A stretch of 64,000 nt of DNA from Congeria kusceri (taxonomy: Eukaryota > Mollusca > Bivalvia > Myida > Dreissenidae): assembly GCA_027627225.1 (NCBI GenBank), contig CM051034.1, forward strand, positions 45,257,048 to 45,321,047, in the 5' to 3' direction. The position numbers were made by a program, and so were the translations under genes. Below the pieces are notes generated by a model that worked only from the letters and a program-made list of their open reading frames with translations, was not told the DNA's origin and made no database searches. This document shows, piece after piece, positions 1 through 12,478 of this stretch (position 1 is its first letter; every line of letters begins with the position of its first letter).

Positions 1-926
1 TATGGGCATGTGTTTAGTGTTTTTACACTGTTTCACAACATGTGAATTCTGTGTGCAGGTCTTGTTATGCCCAGTTGCGACAAATAGGTCATATAAGAGA
101 ATATCTTACAATCAATGCAACCAAAACTCTTGTTAACTCCCTTGTAACATCCAGACTTGACTACTGTAATGCCTTGCTTAGTGGTCTACCTAAGACAACA
201 TTAAACAAACTACAAACGGTCCAAAATACTGCAGCCCGTATCATCACGAGGACTTCTCGTTTCAACCACATTACATTTGTGTTAAAGGAGCATCACTGGC
301 TCCCAGTACAACACCGGATTGAATTTAAAATACTGACGAACACTTATAAAGCCTTAAATGACCAGTCTCCATGCTATGTCAAAGACATGTTAAAGGTGTA
401 TAAACCGCAGCGTGTCTTACGCTCTCAAAGTGACTTTCTGACTCTCGTGGTTCCAAGATGCCGTACAGTCGCATACGGTGACCGTAGCTTTGCAACAACA
501 GCTCCTAAGCTGTGGAATGCGCTTCCAATGGGAATCCGGAACTCCAATACTCTTGACGCTTTTAAAAGATCTCTGAAAACCCATTTCTTTTTAAAGATAT
601 ATTGTTCCTGATGTTTATTTTAAAATGGAAGATTACCTGTGTAATATCTTATTGTGACAGTTTGTTTCCCTTTTTTATTTGATTTTATAAGGCACATGAA
701 TTTTAGCTTTAGTCCTCATGATAATAATATGTCTAATTGTTTTCCTTTTCTTTAAATTAAATTTAATTGTTGTTTTATCTTTTAACACTTTATATTTCAA
801 TGTTTATACATATATTGCTCCTTTTAGATGTGTATATGTTGTTTTTTATATACTTGTAAAGCACTTTTGAACGTATTTTATATATGAAAAGAGTGCTATA
901 TAAATTTGGTAAAATAATAATAATAA
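1..926 (+). mobile_element. 3' end of a CR1/L2-like non-LTR retrotransposon
   Basis: The segment contains the C-terminal part of a reverse-transcriptase ORF followed by about 315 bp of AT-rich 3' UTR. The UTR closes with AAGCACTTTTGAACG and GAGTGCTATATAAATTTGG and then an (ATA)n tail. A self-complementary GCACTT/GAGTGC end followed by a short microsatellite is the usual 3' terminus of L2/CR1-type LINEs, which prime on their own tail. The element is cut by the window start, so its 5' extent is unknown. Confidence 0.8.
18..611 (+). pseudogene. Reverse transcriptase C-terminal fragment (LINE ORF2)
   Basis: The frame is open from the codon after a TAG at 15-17 to the TGA at 609-611. Homology is recognisable from about position 39 (HVNSVCRSCYAQLRQIG) through LVTSRLDYCNALLSGLP, VQNTAARIITRTSRF, HHWLPVQHRIEFKI, YGDRSFATTAPKLWNALP and FKRSLKTHFF. 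These motifs belong to the thumb and C-terminal part of CR1/L2-type reverse transcriptases. The catalytic F/YADD box and the endonuclease lie upstream and are absent. In-frame GTG at 42 is not a real start; it sits inside the conserved HVNSVC motif. The TAG at 15 and the lack of recognisable RT sequence before it suggest a dead or rearranged copy. The frame downstream is otherwise intact, so decay is recent or partial. Confidence 0.8.
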
Positions 927-3130
927 TTCACTCGTTACCAGTGTTGAATGTAGTACTGATTGGATAATTGGGCAATTGTAAATATTAAAATCCATGTATA
1001 TTATACATGCTTTGTTCTTGCAAAAACGGCGGGAAAATTTCCTCGTGCACATCGTGCCGACGCGCGTCAAATGCGCGTCTATATTTAGTAAAGCACATGG
1101 TTGTTACACGCACGCTTTCCATGCGTGGAACGTGACGCGGTTGTTATCAGCAGACATTTCGCACTCTTTTGTAGAAAACACGGGTTTTACATGGCATTCA
1201 TGCACATAAACAAGACAGCTTGTGTTTACGAAACTACAACAGTGACACTGGATAGGCATTTCCGATTACGATTTCATATAAGCGTAATGCAGACTTACTT
1301 CGCAGTTTATTTTTTGAAGTTATTAAATTTATCAAACAAATAAGTGTGGATATTATGAAATACGAAAGGGATTAGAAAAACGCATGTTCTTTTTGCGGTC
1401 CATGACACGCCTATAAGGTTACTTATGTGTGGATACATGCATATTGTGCCGATATGTCGATCATAACGTCGTTCCAATGCAAAGATAAACTAAGCGTTTC
1501 AATTGGCTTATATAGATTTTACTGTGTGATGAAAAACCGCCTACAGGGGGTGTTTCACGGCGATTTATTGCGGCTAAGGAATAACTGTAAATTGCCAAGA
1601 TTTTCGGAGAAGTGACACTTCCTTTGATCATTCACCGACTTTATTATGTGGGTGTACATGTTTCTAGAGTGAACAATGGCCATTGTGACGTTAGAATTAG
1701 TTCTCACAGCAGGAATTTTCGGTCTGCTGCGGTCAACACAGCTTATAAATTTATAAAATACACTTGCCCCGGGCGATGTTTACAAGCGCAACACTAATTT
1801 TACGCGCCCCGGATATTTTCAAGTTAAAATTAAAGGCCCTGCATGTATAGGACTATGATAATGCCTGCCTATTATGTTAAGTTAAACTTTTTGCAAAATA
1901 TGGTTTAGAAAAAAAACAATCAGTGCTGTGTAATAAGTAGCACAAATCTCACTATTATCTGCTCGAATAGTTTAAACAGATCAAGTTGCAAGAACACAAA
2001 GAGAAGCGACTTTCACAGTTTGACAAGTGACACATAACACACTAACACCCCTCAAATAGGAGCTTGGGCACAGTGTTGTACAAACATCCTGCTGTGACAT
2101 GATGCACATACTGGCCCCATTGTGTATTCCCAATAATTAGGGCGAATCGTCCCAGCACAAAAAAGTCCCTGGGCGAAACATGTATCGGGGCCAATGGTCC
2201 CGTTACCGGCCGGACTGCAAGCTCTTGAAATTTACTAGCATGGGCGACCGCTAGCAAGGAATAATCATGTCAATTGTCACAGCTCATAAGAACAGAGTAA
2301 GCCTACAGACTGAAAAGGTTACTGAAACTGGTGTGTAACCAAACGCCTTCAAGGCAAAGAGTGTATAATTTATAACTTTTAGTTTCATGGACGATACACT
2401 GAACACATTTTTCAGAAAGTTCAGTCTGCATACCAATTGATAGATGTAATCAAAATATTCATTGTTAACAACGTTATTGACTGATTTATGATTCAAAATT
2501 ATTCTTGTAGTTCATGACTTTTCACGCTTATTAACTTTACAAAATTTCAGTAAATATTTGACACTGCCTGCCATTTTAATTTTGGTAAAAGTCTCGTTCA
2601 TTGGTTATCATCTTTTGAAGAAGCCAATGAAACGATTCGTTCTAAAGGATCTCGTAATTCTACATTATCGAATAATTATTATTATCGTCCTCGACCGGGG
2701 TATGATCGTTATCATCATTTCATCATTAAGGACTAAAATATCCGGGAAGGGATATTTAATCACCTTAAATTTTCACTCACAAACACTTCCTATACCGTAT
2801 ATTTAGTTTTCAAACACTACACAGTCCAATTGATTGGCCCTGGAATTCAGTTGTACATTGTATGCGACATTCGATTGGTAGTTATAAATTATCTTACATA
2901 TATACGACTTACTTTTCGAGAGTGTTCTGAGTGTTATTACTAAGAATAACATATGTTGCGGGTTTTTATTATTTATATATTTCATTTCAATACTATTTGT
3001 TGAAATTGCTGACTATATAAACTATCATACATATAAGTTCAATTAAAGCTAAAGCTTATAAATGTTGTATTCACTTTAAATGATTATGTCCGAATGTGAT
3101 GTACCGCATCAGTAAATAAGTGAAACACTG
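927..3130. other. Non-coding AT-rich DNA, no gene recognised
   Basis: Only short frames without recognisable protein content occur here. A CpG-rich patch at 1030-1145 (several ACGCG/GCGCG words) stands out from the AT-rich background and shares a few words (TTGTTCTGC-like, GCCGACGCG) with 13,060-13,110, which may mean a shared old repeat. Confidence 0.5.
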
Positions 3131-4245
3131 TGCCACAGCTTAGGGTCCGGGCTTTTGGGCTGTAGCTCTTAGCTTTGTCGATAACTCTCCGGGCAGGGCT
3201 TTGATGTTTTCACAAGTTATAAAGTATAGTAATGTGTAGTGTCGCTTCGCTTAATGTTAAATTTATTGTCATATATAATCTTAATATTTTTGTGTAATGT
3301 ATATATACTTTCATATACAATGAAATGAAGCGAATCGTTAGATGAGATTCTAGGACATAACCATTCGCAAAAATATCCCCTTCCTGAAAATTTGACAAAG
3401 TATTAGCCCCTCCGTGTATTAGTAGTACATTATAGCCCATTCCATTCATATCGTTAGATTTTTGTTTTGAAGTCAACGGGAATTATTCACAGATTTTCAT
3501 ATTTTTGAACAATGTAATATTTATAATGTATTAATTGCGAAAAACTAAAGCAGTTGGACTAACCAAAAAAACAACAACAATTTTTATATCAATTAAAATA
3601 CAATTAAAGGAATTGCCTTCACCGGGAATCGAACCTACGAGCGCCGGTGTCACAAAAGTCGCGCTTACCAGTCTCGACCATTCTGAATTAAAATACTGAT
3701 AGTGAATTTTTAGTGATAAGATATACGTCTATTATACCGTATACGTGATGCGTTCTCCAAAACACCGATGAAAGGCATTAGAAATGCTTCATAATTTTGT
3801 CTACTTCAATAAATGAGTTTTCATAAACGACACTATATTGTCCATATATGTTTTGTCAGCAGTTTAATTTCGCTTGTTTGTAAGTAATGTAACTTTAGTT
3901 TTGGGATCTTTGACAAAACAAAAACATTGTTAATATGCGAGGCTGTGAACAGGTTCCTTTACACATTCAGTATCCGATATACAATTGTACAGATATACGT
4001 CACAGGCACGGATTCAGACCCGGGCTTTTGGGCTAAAGCCCCTACCCCCCCCCCCCAGCTGAGCCCGGCTGTATTATTGTCGGGCTTTGATTTTACACAA
4101 GTTATTAAGGGCTGACGTGTCAATAAGTATACCGTATATTGCCTTATTTTATGACTGTCAGGATTGGGCTTCGATCTTACACAAGCAGTAAACGGCTGGC
4201 GTGTCACTTTGCGTGCCGTATATTTCCTTATCTATCACTTTATCT
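3131..4245. repeat. Dispersed and tandem GGGCTTTTGGGCT / GGGCTTTGAT repeat
   Basis: The words CCGGGCTTTTGGGCT and GGGCTTTGATxTTxxCACAAG occur at about 3,145-3,220 and again at 4,018-4,105. A diverged third copy at 4,166-4,240 repeats TTACACAAG, GGCTGxCGTGTCA and CCGTATATT with a spacing of about 80 bp from the second. The middle copy carries a run of 13 C at about 4,049-4,061. Sequence between 3,230 and 4,015 is unrelated non-coding DNA. Confidence 0.5.
3611..3690 (-). repeat. tRNA-like remnant with B-box (tRNA pseudogene or SINE head)
   Basis: On the minus strand the sequence has TGGTCGAGACTGGTAAGCG, which resembles a tRNA D-arm/A box, followed about 45 nt later by GGTTCGATTCCCGG, a good T-arm/B box. 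The possible acceptor arms pair only over AATT/AATT, so a functional cloverleaf is doubtful. I favour a tRNA-derived repeat or a decayed tRNA. Confidence 0.4.
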
Positions 4246-4654
4246 GGACATTTAATCTGGGAGCTGGGTGGTACCCTGCCGAGCATACACCAGGCCAATC
4301 ATGGTGTTCGAGTGGCTGGAAACATTTTAATTGGTAGAATAATATTTGTCACGGACTCGACGTCGTTAATTTACCACGATCGGAGGCACCCTAATTGTAA
4401 TTAAGAGAGTTACTTAGGCGTACAAAAATTATGTGTGTTGCAGGTTACCCGACCAATCCTAAAAAAATGCCCCGACCCAAAAACATTGTATTGAGTTTGT
4501 CAGATATTTTTTGCTTTATTTACTTTTTCCAATAATTAAATGGGTTTTTTTAATAAATAAGTGTGCGTGTTTTTATAGCATCCACTTAAAAACAATGTTT
4601 AAAGATATTTGAATTTTTATTTAGTTTTAGAATCTTAAAGCTGACCATTAACCA

Positions 4655-4762
4655 AATAAAAGAGTAATAAAACATAAATCCCTACCTACGTACCTACCAA
4701 TTTGTTTTGGGCATGTAACCAAAAACAAACATAATATTTTTTACGCCTTGTTCAAACTACCT
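4655..4762 (+). repeat. Dispersed repeat, copy 1 of 2
   Basis: Shares TCCCTACCTACxTACCxA, GGxCATGTAACC, AAACAAACATAAT and TTTTACGCCTT in the same order with 7,805-7,915. The remaining sequence from 4,246 to 5,740 is AT-rich and shows no gene. Confidence 0.5.
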
Positions 4763-5759
4763 GGTTTAGGTAGAGGTGTGGCTGATGTTGGGATTGAATC
4801 CCAAAGATTTCAGGAAAAAAATCTACCACAATACATTTGGTTTGTACAGAGATGTATCGATACAATAATGATATAATATCAACTGTACTTAATACAATAA
4901 AATAAGAAGCACCTGTTTTGATGATGCGCTAACAAATGATATTTTTTTCAACCTATCTGACATTGAAAAAATATCATTTATTGTGAGCAGTAACACAAGG
5001 AAATTAGCAAACTACATTCTAAAAGCCCTCACCAAAAGACAAAACAGTTTGTTTTCATAAAGCATCAACGCTCATAACAGTAAACACGTCCATCGTGACT
5101 GTTAACTCTTTCGATTGATGTATATAAATTTAATGCACTGTTATACACTCATTTTACAATGTTTATTATTATTATACGAATTTATATTTGTATTGATAAC
5201 GAGGTGACTTACAGTCCGGTGGGTCGGTTGTATTCACGTATAATGTTTTGAAGTTTATATTTCGTTACATGCGTACACACATGTCACTATAATAAACAAC
5301 TTACTTACTTACTATTAATAATGTTACTGTATGTGATACGAATACGCCCTTAGATACGCTAGCAATCCATGTGAAAGTCAATTTAGGGTGAAAAGCTCGT
5401 GATTTTAAATTTGCAAAAATATGGCTACATAATTATGGTCCCTGTTATATAGTATATGGTAAATAGCCTATTTTGTTATAGGAAATAATAAATCACAAAT
5501 TTATAACTTGCGTTCTATTTGGTCTAAAATATGTACTTTGTCGAATTTTATATACGAAGGTTGAAACAGTCCTATTGACAAAAAATCAAAAAAAAAACGA
5601 ACTAGACTAGTTAAAGCCATCACACATGACCATTCCCAATATATTAAAAACTAGTAGCCAAAACTAACCTTTTTTCTGCTATTTTTTTATTTTGCAAGGT
5701 CTTTAAAGGTCCATAATTGTGTGATTTGTTTATAATCTGTGATTGATATTTAAAAAAAA

Positions 5760-6045
5760 CTACTTCTCCTACTACACCTCAACTACTGCTGCTACTGATT
5801 CAACTACTGCAGCTGCTGCTGCTACTACTACTACTTCTACTCCTACTACCACTATTACTACTACTACAAGAATAACTACTACTAATACAACTACTACTAT
5901 TACTACTACTACTACTACTACTATTACTGCTGCTGCTGCTGCTGTTGTTATATCTACTACTGTTGCTACCACCACCACTACAACAACTGCTTCTGCTGTT
6001 GCAACTGCTGCTAAAATTACTGTCAATGCCAATTCTACATCATCT
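5760..6045. repeat. Interrupted CTA/CTG trinucleotide tract
   Basis: ACT/CTA and CTG/GCT triplets fill about 285 bp with substitutions. Both strands are open in one frame (Thr/Ala-rich on plus, Val-rich on minus) only because the triplet repeat lacks stops in those frames. I see no evidence that it is translated. Confidence 0.9.
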
Positions 6046-6932
6046 TAGTCCAGAACCCCCCCACCCGGCCAAGCCTGGCTTTCCCCGGCCCTGTCTGCTG
6101 GTTTAATTAAAGGAACATTTAAACTATATACTTTAAATATTATGGACTACAAAATATTTTATCAGAAGAGGGATTTGTCCGGGCTATGCAATTTTCGAGA
6201 GAAATTTCTGGTATGTCCGAGTATGCAAAAATAATCAGGAGCTACGGATTTTGTCTGGGATGTGATTAAACGCTCCGATCGCATGTACGTGTATTGAGGT
6301 TATGTTTAATGTGGTTACAATCGCATCAGGGATCTATAAAAACTATAATAGGTCCATGTACGCATTAATACGGTAGATGATTTCAGTGTTCATTATTTAA
6401 CGTAAATTAATCAATTAATACATTATTTACTTATTTTATTAATTCAATGCATTTCCATATTGAAACTCTGAAACATGAAAGAGACTCCTTATAGCTGCTT
6501 GTATTCATAAATTGATGGCAATGTCCGAGGTCGCATATGTCCGGATTACAATTAAAGAACCAAGCTAAAAACGCAGGAATTAAGAATTTAACCCTATGCA
6601 CCAGTTGCCTTGGAAACATGACTATTTCAATCGATAGAACTTTATTAAAAATAGATGTTGATCTGATTCTGTAAGATGCTCTTTTTAATTTAAGTTGCAT
6701 AATAAAGCGCCTATTGACATATCAGACAGGTACCATGCTGGAAGTTACCGAATAATATGGTCTGGTATACGCGATAAGGATCAGTTGGGTACATCTCAAG
6801 GGGACATTCACAGTGCACATTCTTTCCTGTTAAAGCATACAATTTAATATATGTATACCTCGTGTATACCTCATAAAAATATAAACTTTGTATCTGCTGA
6901 TGGGGCACGTGTGGGCCCCGAACATCCGTTTG
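6046..6932. other. Non-coding stretch
   Basis: No coding region or structured repeat was recognised apart from a C-rich patch at 6,052-6,100 (CCCCCCCACCCGG). Confidence 0.4.
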
Positions 6933-7087
6933 CAACAACTACTACTACTACTGTACTACATTTCCACTGCTTCTGTTGCTTCGACAACAACGATTACAGC
7001 AACAACAACAAAGATTACAATAACACCAAGCTACAACTACTACTAGACTACTACTTCTTCTTCTTCTACTATTACTACTACTATTAG

Positions 7088-7147
<60 letters not shown>

Positions 7148-7225
7148 AACTACTACAACAACTACTACCACTACCACTAGAAGTTCATATTTTTCTTCTT
7201 CTTCTTCTACTGCTACTACCACAAA

Positions 7226-7309
<84 letters not shown>

Positions 7310-7323
7310 CACTACTACTACTA

Positions 7324-7354
<31 letters not shown>

Positions 7355-7527
7355 CACTACTACTACTACTTCTACTACTACTACCACTACTACTACTACT
7401 TCTACTACTAGTACTACTACAAATACTACTATTACTTCCGTTACTACAACTACTACTACTACTACTACTGCTACTACTACTATACTACTAATGCTGCTGC
7501 TGCTGCTGCTACTACTTCTACTATGCT
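6933..7527. repeat. Long (CTA)n microsatellite with CTT and CTG interruptions
   Basis: About 595 bp of CTA triplets. The longest nearly pure blocks are about 7,086-7,147 and 7,226-7,308. They are separated by CTT-rich interruptions of similar sequence (ACTTCTTCTTCTTCTACTA near 7,050; TTCTTCTTCTTCTACTGC near 7,195) and end in a CTG block near 7,493-7,510. The poly-valine frame on the minus strand is a repeat artefact. Confidence 0.95.
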
Positions 7528-7804
7528 AGGATATATTAGTCAGGAGTGTGGAAATAACAAAATTATTCACTTGGCCACAGACAAGTTCATTGCAAAAATC
7601 GACTTGTCTGCACACCAATGTCACTTGTCCAAGTATAAATATTGTTCAGCAACCAATATATTTTAATTTATAAAAAACAAAGTATATATATGTATTAGTA
7701 TTACTGTATTAAAATATGGCAATTTGGGGATATATTATCTACATAACCAGGGGAATTCCTTCATCCACTGCGTCTGGAAATATCGTTTACGGTTTTTATC
7801 AGAC

Positions 7805-7915
7805 TCCTTAGGCGTAAACAATAAAACAAAATAATTCCCTACCTACCTACCCTAATTTTTTTGGTCATGTAACCTGAAACAAACATAATTTATTTTACGC
7901 CTTATCACACTCAGA
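7805..7915 (+). repeat. Dispersed repeat, copy 2 of 2
   Basis: Direct copy of the block at 4,655-4,762, with the same conserved words in the same order. It ends about 50 bp before the next mobile element. Confidence 0.5.
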
Positions 7916-7963
7916 TTTGTTTGTTTTTTTCGTTTGTTTGAGTCTTCACACCCTTTTTAGATC

Positions 7964-9815
7964 AGCTGAGCACAAAGTGCTCGGTGAGGTTTTGGTATAT
8001 GGGACCTCTCCGGCGTCGTCCGTCGTCCATCGTCCGTCGTCCATATGCCGTCAACAATTTGGACCGTCATTGCTATAAAGACTACTTTTATTTTTTTTGA
8101 ATCTTGACCTAACTTGCACAGTTTGTTCATGGCCATAAAATCTCGGACTACATTGTCATCTGGTCAGATCACACCAGTAACACCAGAGTTATTGCTCTTT
8201 TTTCATGCAAAAAAAAGTGCAAAAATGCCCGTTTTCAACGTATAGACCTAATTTTTCATCAAATGTTAACCGGCAGGGCTTGCATTAAGGGAAGTTTGGG
8301 AATAATTTACTCCCAGTTTTTGTCACAGGACTTCCAAAATTGCAGCAATGGAAGTTGCAGAACTTCCAAAATTGCAGCCTTTGAAGTTCCATCATGTAAT
8401 GATAAACAGGTTAGAAGAAAAAAATAAGTAATTTATCTCAATGTAAACCTCTTTCACTGAATAAATTGGCAAATAAACACTTCATGAAAAAGAACTAAGC
8501 TAAAAAATACTTGTATTTTATACGTTATTTCATTTCTGTAATGCTCAGGACTTATGTAGCACAATTCTGTCAAAACTTCCAAATATTATTAGCAAAACTT
8601 CCAAAATCACAGGTTAGTTAATTAAATAACCAAACTTTCACAGTTTGTGTATGACCATCCGGGTTCAGCAGACGCCAAACATGGGCCAGATCGTGTTTCA
8701 AATTGTTCGTGTTTATTAAGAAAATATACAAATTGGACATTATTAATTAAGATAGAAACTTTTTCATCCAATCTTCACCAATCTTGCACTGTTCGTCTAT
8801 GACTATAAGATTAAAGGTGAGTCAAATATAAGCAAGATCGGACCCGAAATACTAGAGTTATTGCCCTTTGTTTGTGAAAAAAATAAGCAAAAATGGTTAT
8901 TATTCCGGATAGAGACTTCATTTCATGAACGTAAGACTACAGGTGAAGTCGAACGTAAGCATTATCGGGCCAGAAAAAACAGAGCTATTACCCCTTGTGT
9001 TTGGAAAACAACATCAACAAGTTATCAACGATTGGCTTGCACACACGATTTTTGATTCAATGTTGACAAAACAGTTAGCGCATGATCATACAAATTGATT
9101 GATAAAATATGATTTCAAACAGTTGCAAGACTTGCATGCAATTTTTTTGTACATGCAACATTGATGTCTTCAGAGCCTGCATTAACATCATTTATCATCA
9201 TTGGACAGAAAATTATCAAAGAAAAAGCTAAACTTTACATTATAGCACATTACAGCACAGCAATAGACGGGGAATTTTACAGCAAATGGGGGATTGTTTT
9301 TGTAGAAAAGCATTATAACATTTTATATTCTACTTTGTTATAAAACATTAATCAGTTGTTTTGCTACAAATGGTAACATAAGCAAGATCGGACCAGAAAC
9401 ACAAGAGTTATTGACCTTTGTTTGTGAAAAAAATATCTTTGTCAATTTGTGTCCGATTTTGGTCAAATATTTTTTCAAAATAAAGCTTTCATTCTGGGGC
9501 AATTTTAAGGTTAATATAGGGGAAAAATATATACTTTTTTAAGCAGGGAAATGGGGCCGAATTTTGGCCCCAAATTTGCCGTAAAAAAACACACTGAAAC
9601 GATTTGAGAACCATTAGCAAAAAAACGCACATCCACTACCCAACTCATACCTTAGCTAGCCCATTGCACTAACCGATGTTTTAAATCAAAATTGATCCTA
9701 TCCACCTCTGCGTATTGTTCAGATACCTTAATTTTCAAACCAGTCAAAACAGTATGGTATTAATCTGTACCAGTTGTCAGGTGAGCGCTTGGGCCATCGT
9801 GGCCCTCGTGTTCTA
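7964..9815 (+). mobile_element. Array-bearing non-autonomous element, family A, copy 1
   Basis: It starts with AGCTGAGCACAAAGTGCTC followed by a CGTC-rich tract (8,010-8,045), and ends with CAGGTGAGCGCTTGGGCC and a small GGGCCA-tcg-TGGCCC hairpin at about 9,790-9,805. The interior has diverged units of about 150-170 bp with recurring phrases such as TTGCACxGTTxGTxxATG, GAGTTATTGCCCTTTG and GCAAGATCGGAC (8,100-8,240; 8,650-8,890; 8,900-9,020; 9,375-9,440). The same terminal sequences occur in reverse at 52,093-55,267. No ORF for a transposase is present, so it must be mobilised in trans if it is mobile. At 8,280-8,640 there is an unrelated-looking block with three ACTTCCAAAATTxCAG-like phrases, possibly a separate insertion. 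Confidence 0.6.
9331..9590 (+). repeat. Dispersed repeat with GGGGCCGAATTTTGGCCCC palindrome, copy 1
   Basis: Contains ACATTAATCAGTTG, TTCAAAATAAAGCTTxCATTCT, TATAGGGGAAAAATATA and GGGGCCGAATTTTGGCCCC. All of these recur in reverse complement and in reverse order at 55,980-56,230. The palindrome gives an almost perfect stem. Confidence 0.6.
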
Positions 9816-10312
9816 CTTGTTTGCTATCTGATTTTATATAAAAAATAAATTGTCAATAATTACAGCCACACTTTTAAGCGTTTGGTTTATGGAAAACACC
9901 GAGCAGTATGACGCGTGTAAAATGCGGCTATAGCAGCCTGGTTTCGGGTCTGATAATCATTGACTTAATGTTAGCTTCAATAAACATTAAAAGGCATTAA
10001 TGAATTTTCATACATGCGATTGTGAATTTTAATGTGAACGTCAAGAGAAGAAAATATAATTACTGCAAATTTCAAAAGTAATCCTACCTGATTCAAGGTC
10101 CAAATAACGAGCTTGCTGAAGACAGTCACATGGCCTTAATTATAGACGTGTCGGTTTTTTTTCCCGAATGACGTTATTAGAACGCATGTGACGGACCAGA
10201 CCATGACGGCCGAGGCCTAACCGTCCAGTCAATACAGACTAAATTACAATTGGTTGTAATATTAAATACAGTTGTAATTGGTAATTATTGCGCATACAGT
10301 TTCAACGTTTTT
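9816..10312. other. Non-coding stretch
   Basis: Nothing recognised between the two array-bearing elements. Confidence 0.4.
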
Positions 10313-12478
10313 ATGGGGGCATATAGTAATTGCATCGTCCGTCCGTCTGTCCGTCCGTCACGCTTCATGTGCGGAGCATTACTCCATTAGTATTGAAGGG
10401 ATTCAAATGAAACTTCATTTAATGATAGAGGACAATGAGAGGAAGTGCATAGTATAAGGACCACGACCCTTTCTTCAACATTTGTTTTATTTCCTTATGT
10501 GAAGCATGAGTTTTATTGTGCGGAGCATTAAAGGGATTCAAATGAAACTTCATCTAATGATAGAGGAAAATGAGAAAAAGTGCAGAGCAGAAGGACCATA
10601 ACTCTTTCTTCAATATTTACAGAGTTATTGCCCTTTGTGTAATTTTCGAGTTCGGAGCATAACTCAATTAGTATTGAATGGATTCAAATGAAACTTCAAA
10701 AAACGCTAGAGGACAATAAGATAAAGTTCAAAGCTTAAGGACTACAACTCGTTCTTCAATATGTATGAAGTTATTGTCCTTTGTTTTATTTCCTTATGTA
10801 AAGCATTCATTTTCTCGTGCGGAGCATATCTCCATTAGGGATTCAAATGATACTTCAAATAATAATAGATAACAAGGAGAAGAAGTGCAGAGCACAAGAA
10901 CCACAACTATTTCTTCAATATTTATGGAGTTATTGCCCTTTGTTTTATTTCCTTGGGTAAAGCATTAATTTTCTTGTGTTGAGCATAACTCCATAAGTAT
11001 TGAGGGCATTCAAATGAAACTTCATATAATGACGGAGAACCATGAGAAGAAGTGCATAGCACAAGAACCACACCTCTCTCTTCAAAATGTACTGAGTTAT
11101 TGCCTTTTGTTTAATTGTCTTGTGCTGAGAATAACTCCATGAGTATTGAAGGGATTCAAATACAACTGCATATAATAATAGAGGACAATGAAAGAAAGTG
11201 CATAGCACAAGGACCACAACCCTTTCTTCAATATTTACTGAGTTACTGCCGTTTGTTTTATTTCCTTATGTGAAGCATTAATTTTTGTTATGTGGAGCAT
11301 TACTCAATTAGTATTGAAGGCATTCAAATGAAACTTCATATAATGCTAGAGGACAATAAGAGAAAGTGCAGAGCACAAGGACCATACCGCTTTCGTCAGT
11401 ATTAACAGAGGTTTTGCCCTTTGTTTAATTTTCTTGTGCTGAGCAATGCTCCATTAGTATCGAAGGGATTCAAATAAAACTGCATATAGCAATAGAAGAC
11501 AACGAGAGGAAGTGCAGAGTGCGAGGACCACAGCACTTTCTTTAATATTACAGATTGTCCTTTGTTTTATTTTCTTGGGCAAAGCACAACCCTATTAGTA
11601 ATGAAGGGATTCAAAATAAACTTCACAAAATGATAGAGGGCAATAAGAGAAAGTGCATAGCACAAGGACCACAACTCTTTATTCAATATTTATGGAGTTA
11701 TTGCCTTGTGTTTTATTTTCTTGTGTGAAGCATTACATTTTTTGTGTGGAGCATACTACCATTAGTATTGAAGAGATTCAAATGAAATACTTTAGAATGG
11801 TAGTGGACAATGAAAGGAGTTGCATAGTACAAGGGCGATAACTGTTTCTTCAATATAACAGAGTTATTGTACTTTGTTTAATTTTCTGGAGCGGATCATC
11901 ACTGCATTAGTATTGAAAGGATTCAAATGAAACTACATACAATGATAGAGCACAATGAGAGGAAGTGCGGAGTACAAGGACCATAACTCTTTCTTCAATA
12001 TTTATGGAGTTATTGCCCTTTATCTAATTTTTATGCAGAGCAATACTCCACGAGATTTTTAATAAAACCACATATATTGATAGAGGACGTTGAGAGGAAG
12101 TGCAGAGTACAAGGACCCTAATTTATTCTTCAATATGTACAGAGTTATTGCCCTTTGTTTTTTTTGGGGGGGGCAGATTATTACTACCTTAGTATTGAAG
12201 GATTTTTTAATATCACCACATATATTGATAAAGGGCATGGAGAGGAAGAGCAGAGGACAAGGACCATAACTCTTTCTTCAATTTTTATTGAGTTATTGCC
12301 TTTCAGTTAATATTATTGTGCTGTGCATAACTCCATTAGTAATGAGGTGATTTAAAATAAAACCACATATATTGATAGATTATGTTGAGAGGAAGTGCAG
12401 AGTACAAGGACTATAACTATTTTTTTTATGAAGCTTCATTTTGGCAAACTTGTAACTGACATTGTGTTGCCTTCCTCT
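10313..12478 (+). mobile_element. Array-bearing non-autonomous element, family C, copy 1
   Basis: It begins with GGGGGCATATAGTAA and a GTCCGTCCGTCTGTCC tract (10,333-10,365). About 14 diverged units of 140-165 bp follow. Each repeats ACTCCATTAGTATTGAAGGG, ATTCAAATGAAACTTCAT, AATGATAGAGGACAATGAGA, GAAGTGCAGAGxACAAGGACC, ATAACTCTTTCTTCAATATT and GAGTTATTGCCCTTTG. Unit starts are near 10,384, 10,535, 10,663, 10,833, 10,991, 11,138, 11,307, 11,452, 11,593, 11,759, 11,903, 12,048, 12,190 and 12,332. It ends in GTAACTGACATTGTGTTGCC (12,452-12,471). Copy 2 at 14,155-15,238 has the same head and tail with about six units. No protein frame spans it. Confidence 0.7.

Noticed and set aside
5743..6048. 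Thr/Ala-rich 101-aa frame and Val-rich 86-aa frame on the other strand
   Set aside because: Both are readings of the same trinucleotide tract; a frame open on both strands over simple repeat is not evidence of a gene.
7043..7387. 114-aa poly-valine frame on the minus strand
   Set aside because: It is the GTA reading of the (CTA)n microsatellite.
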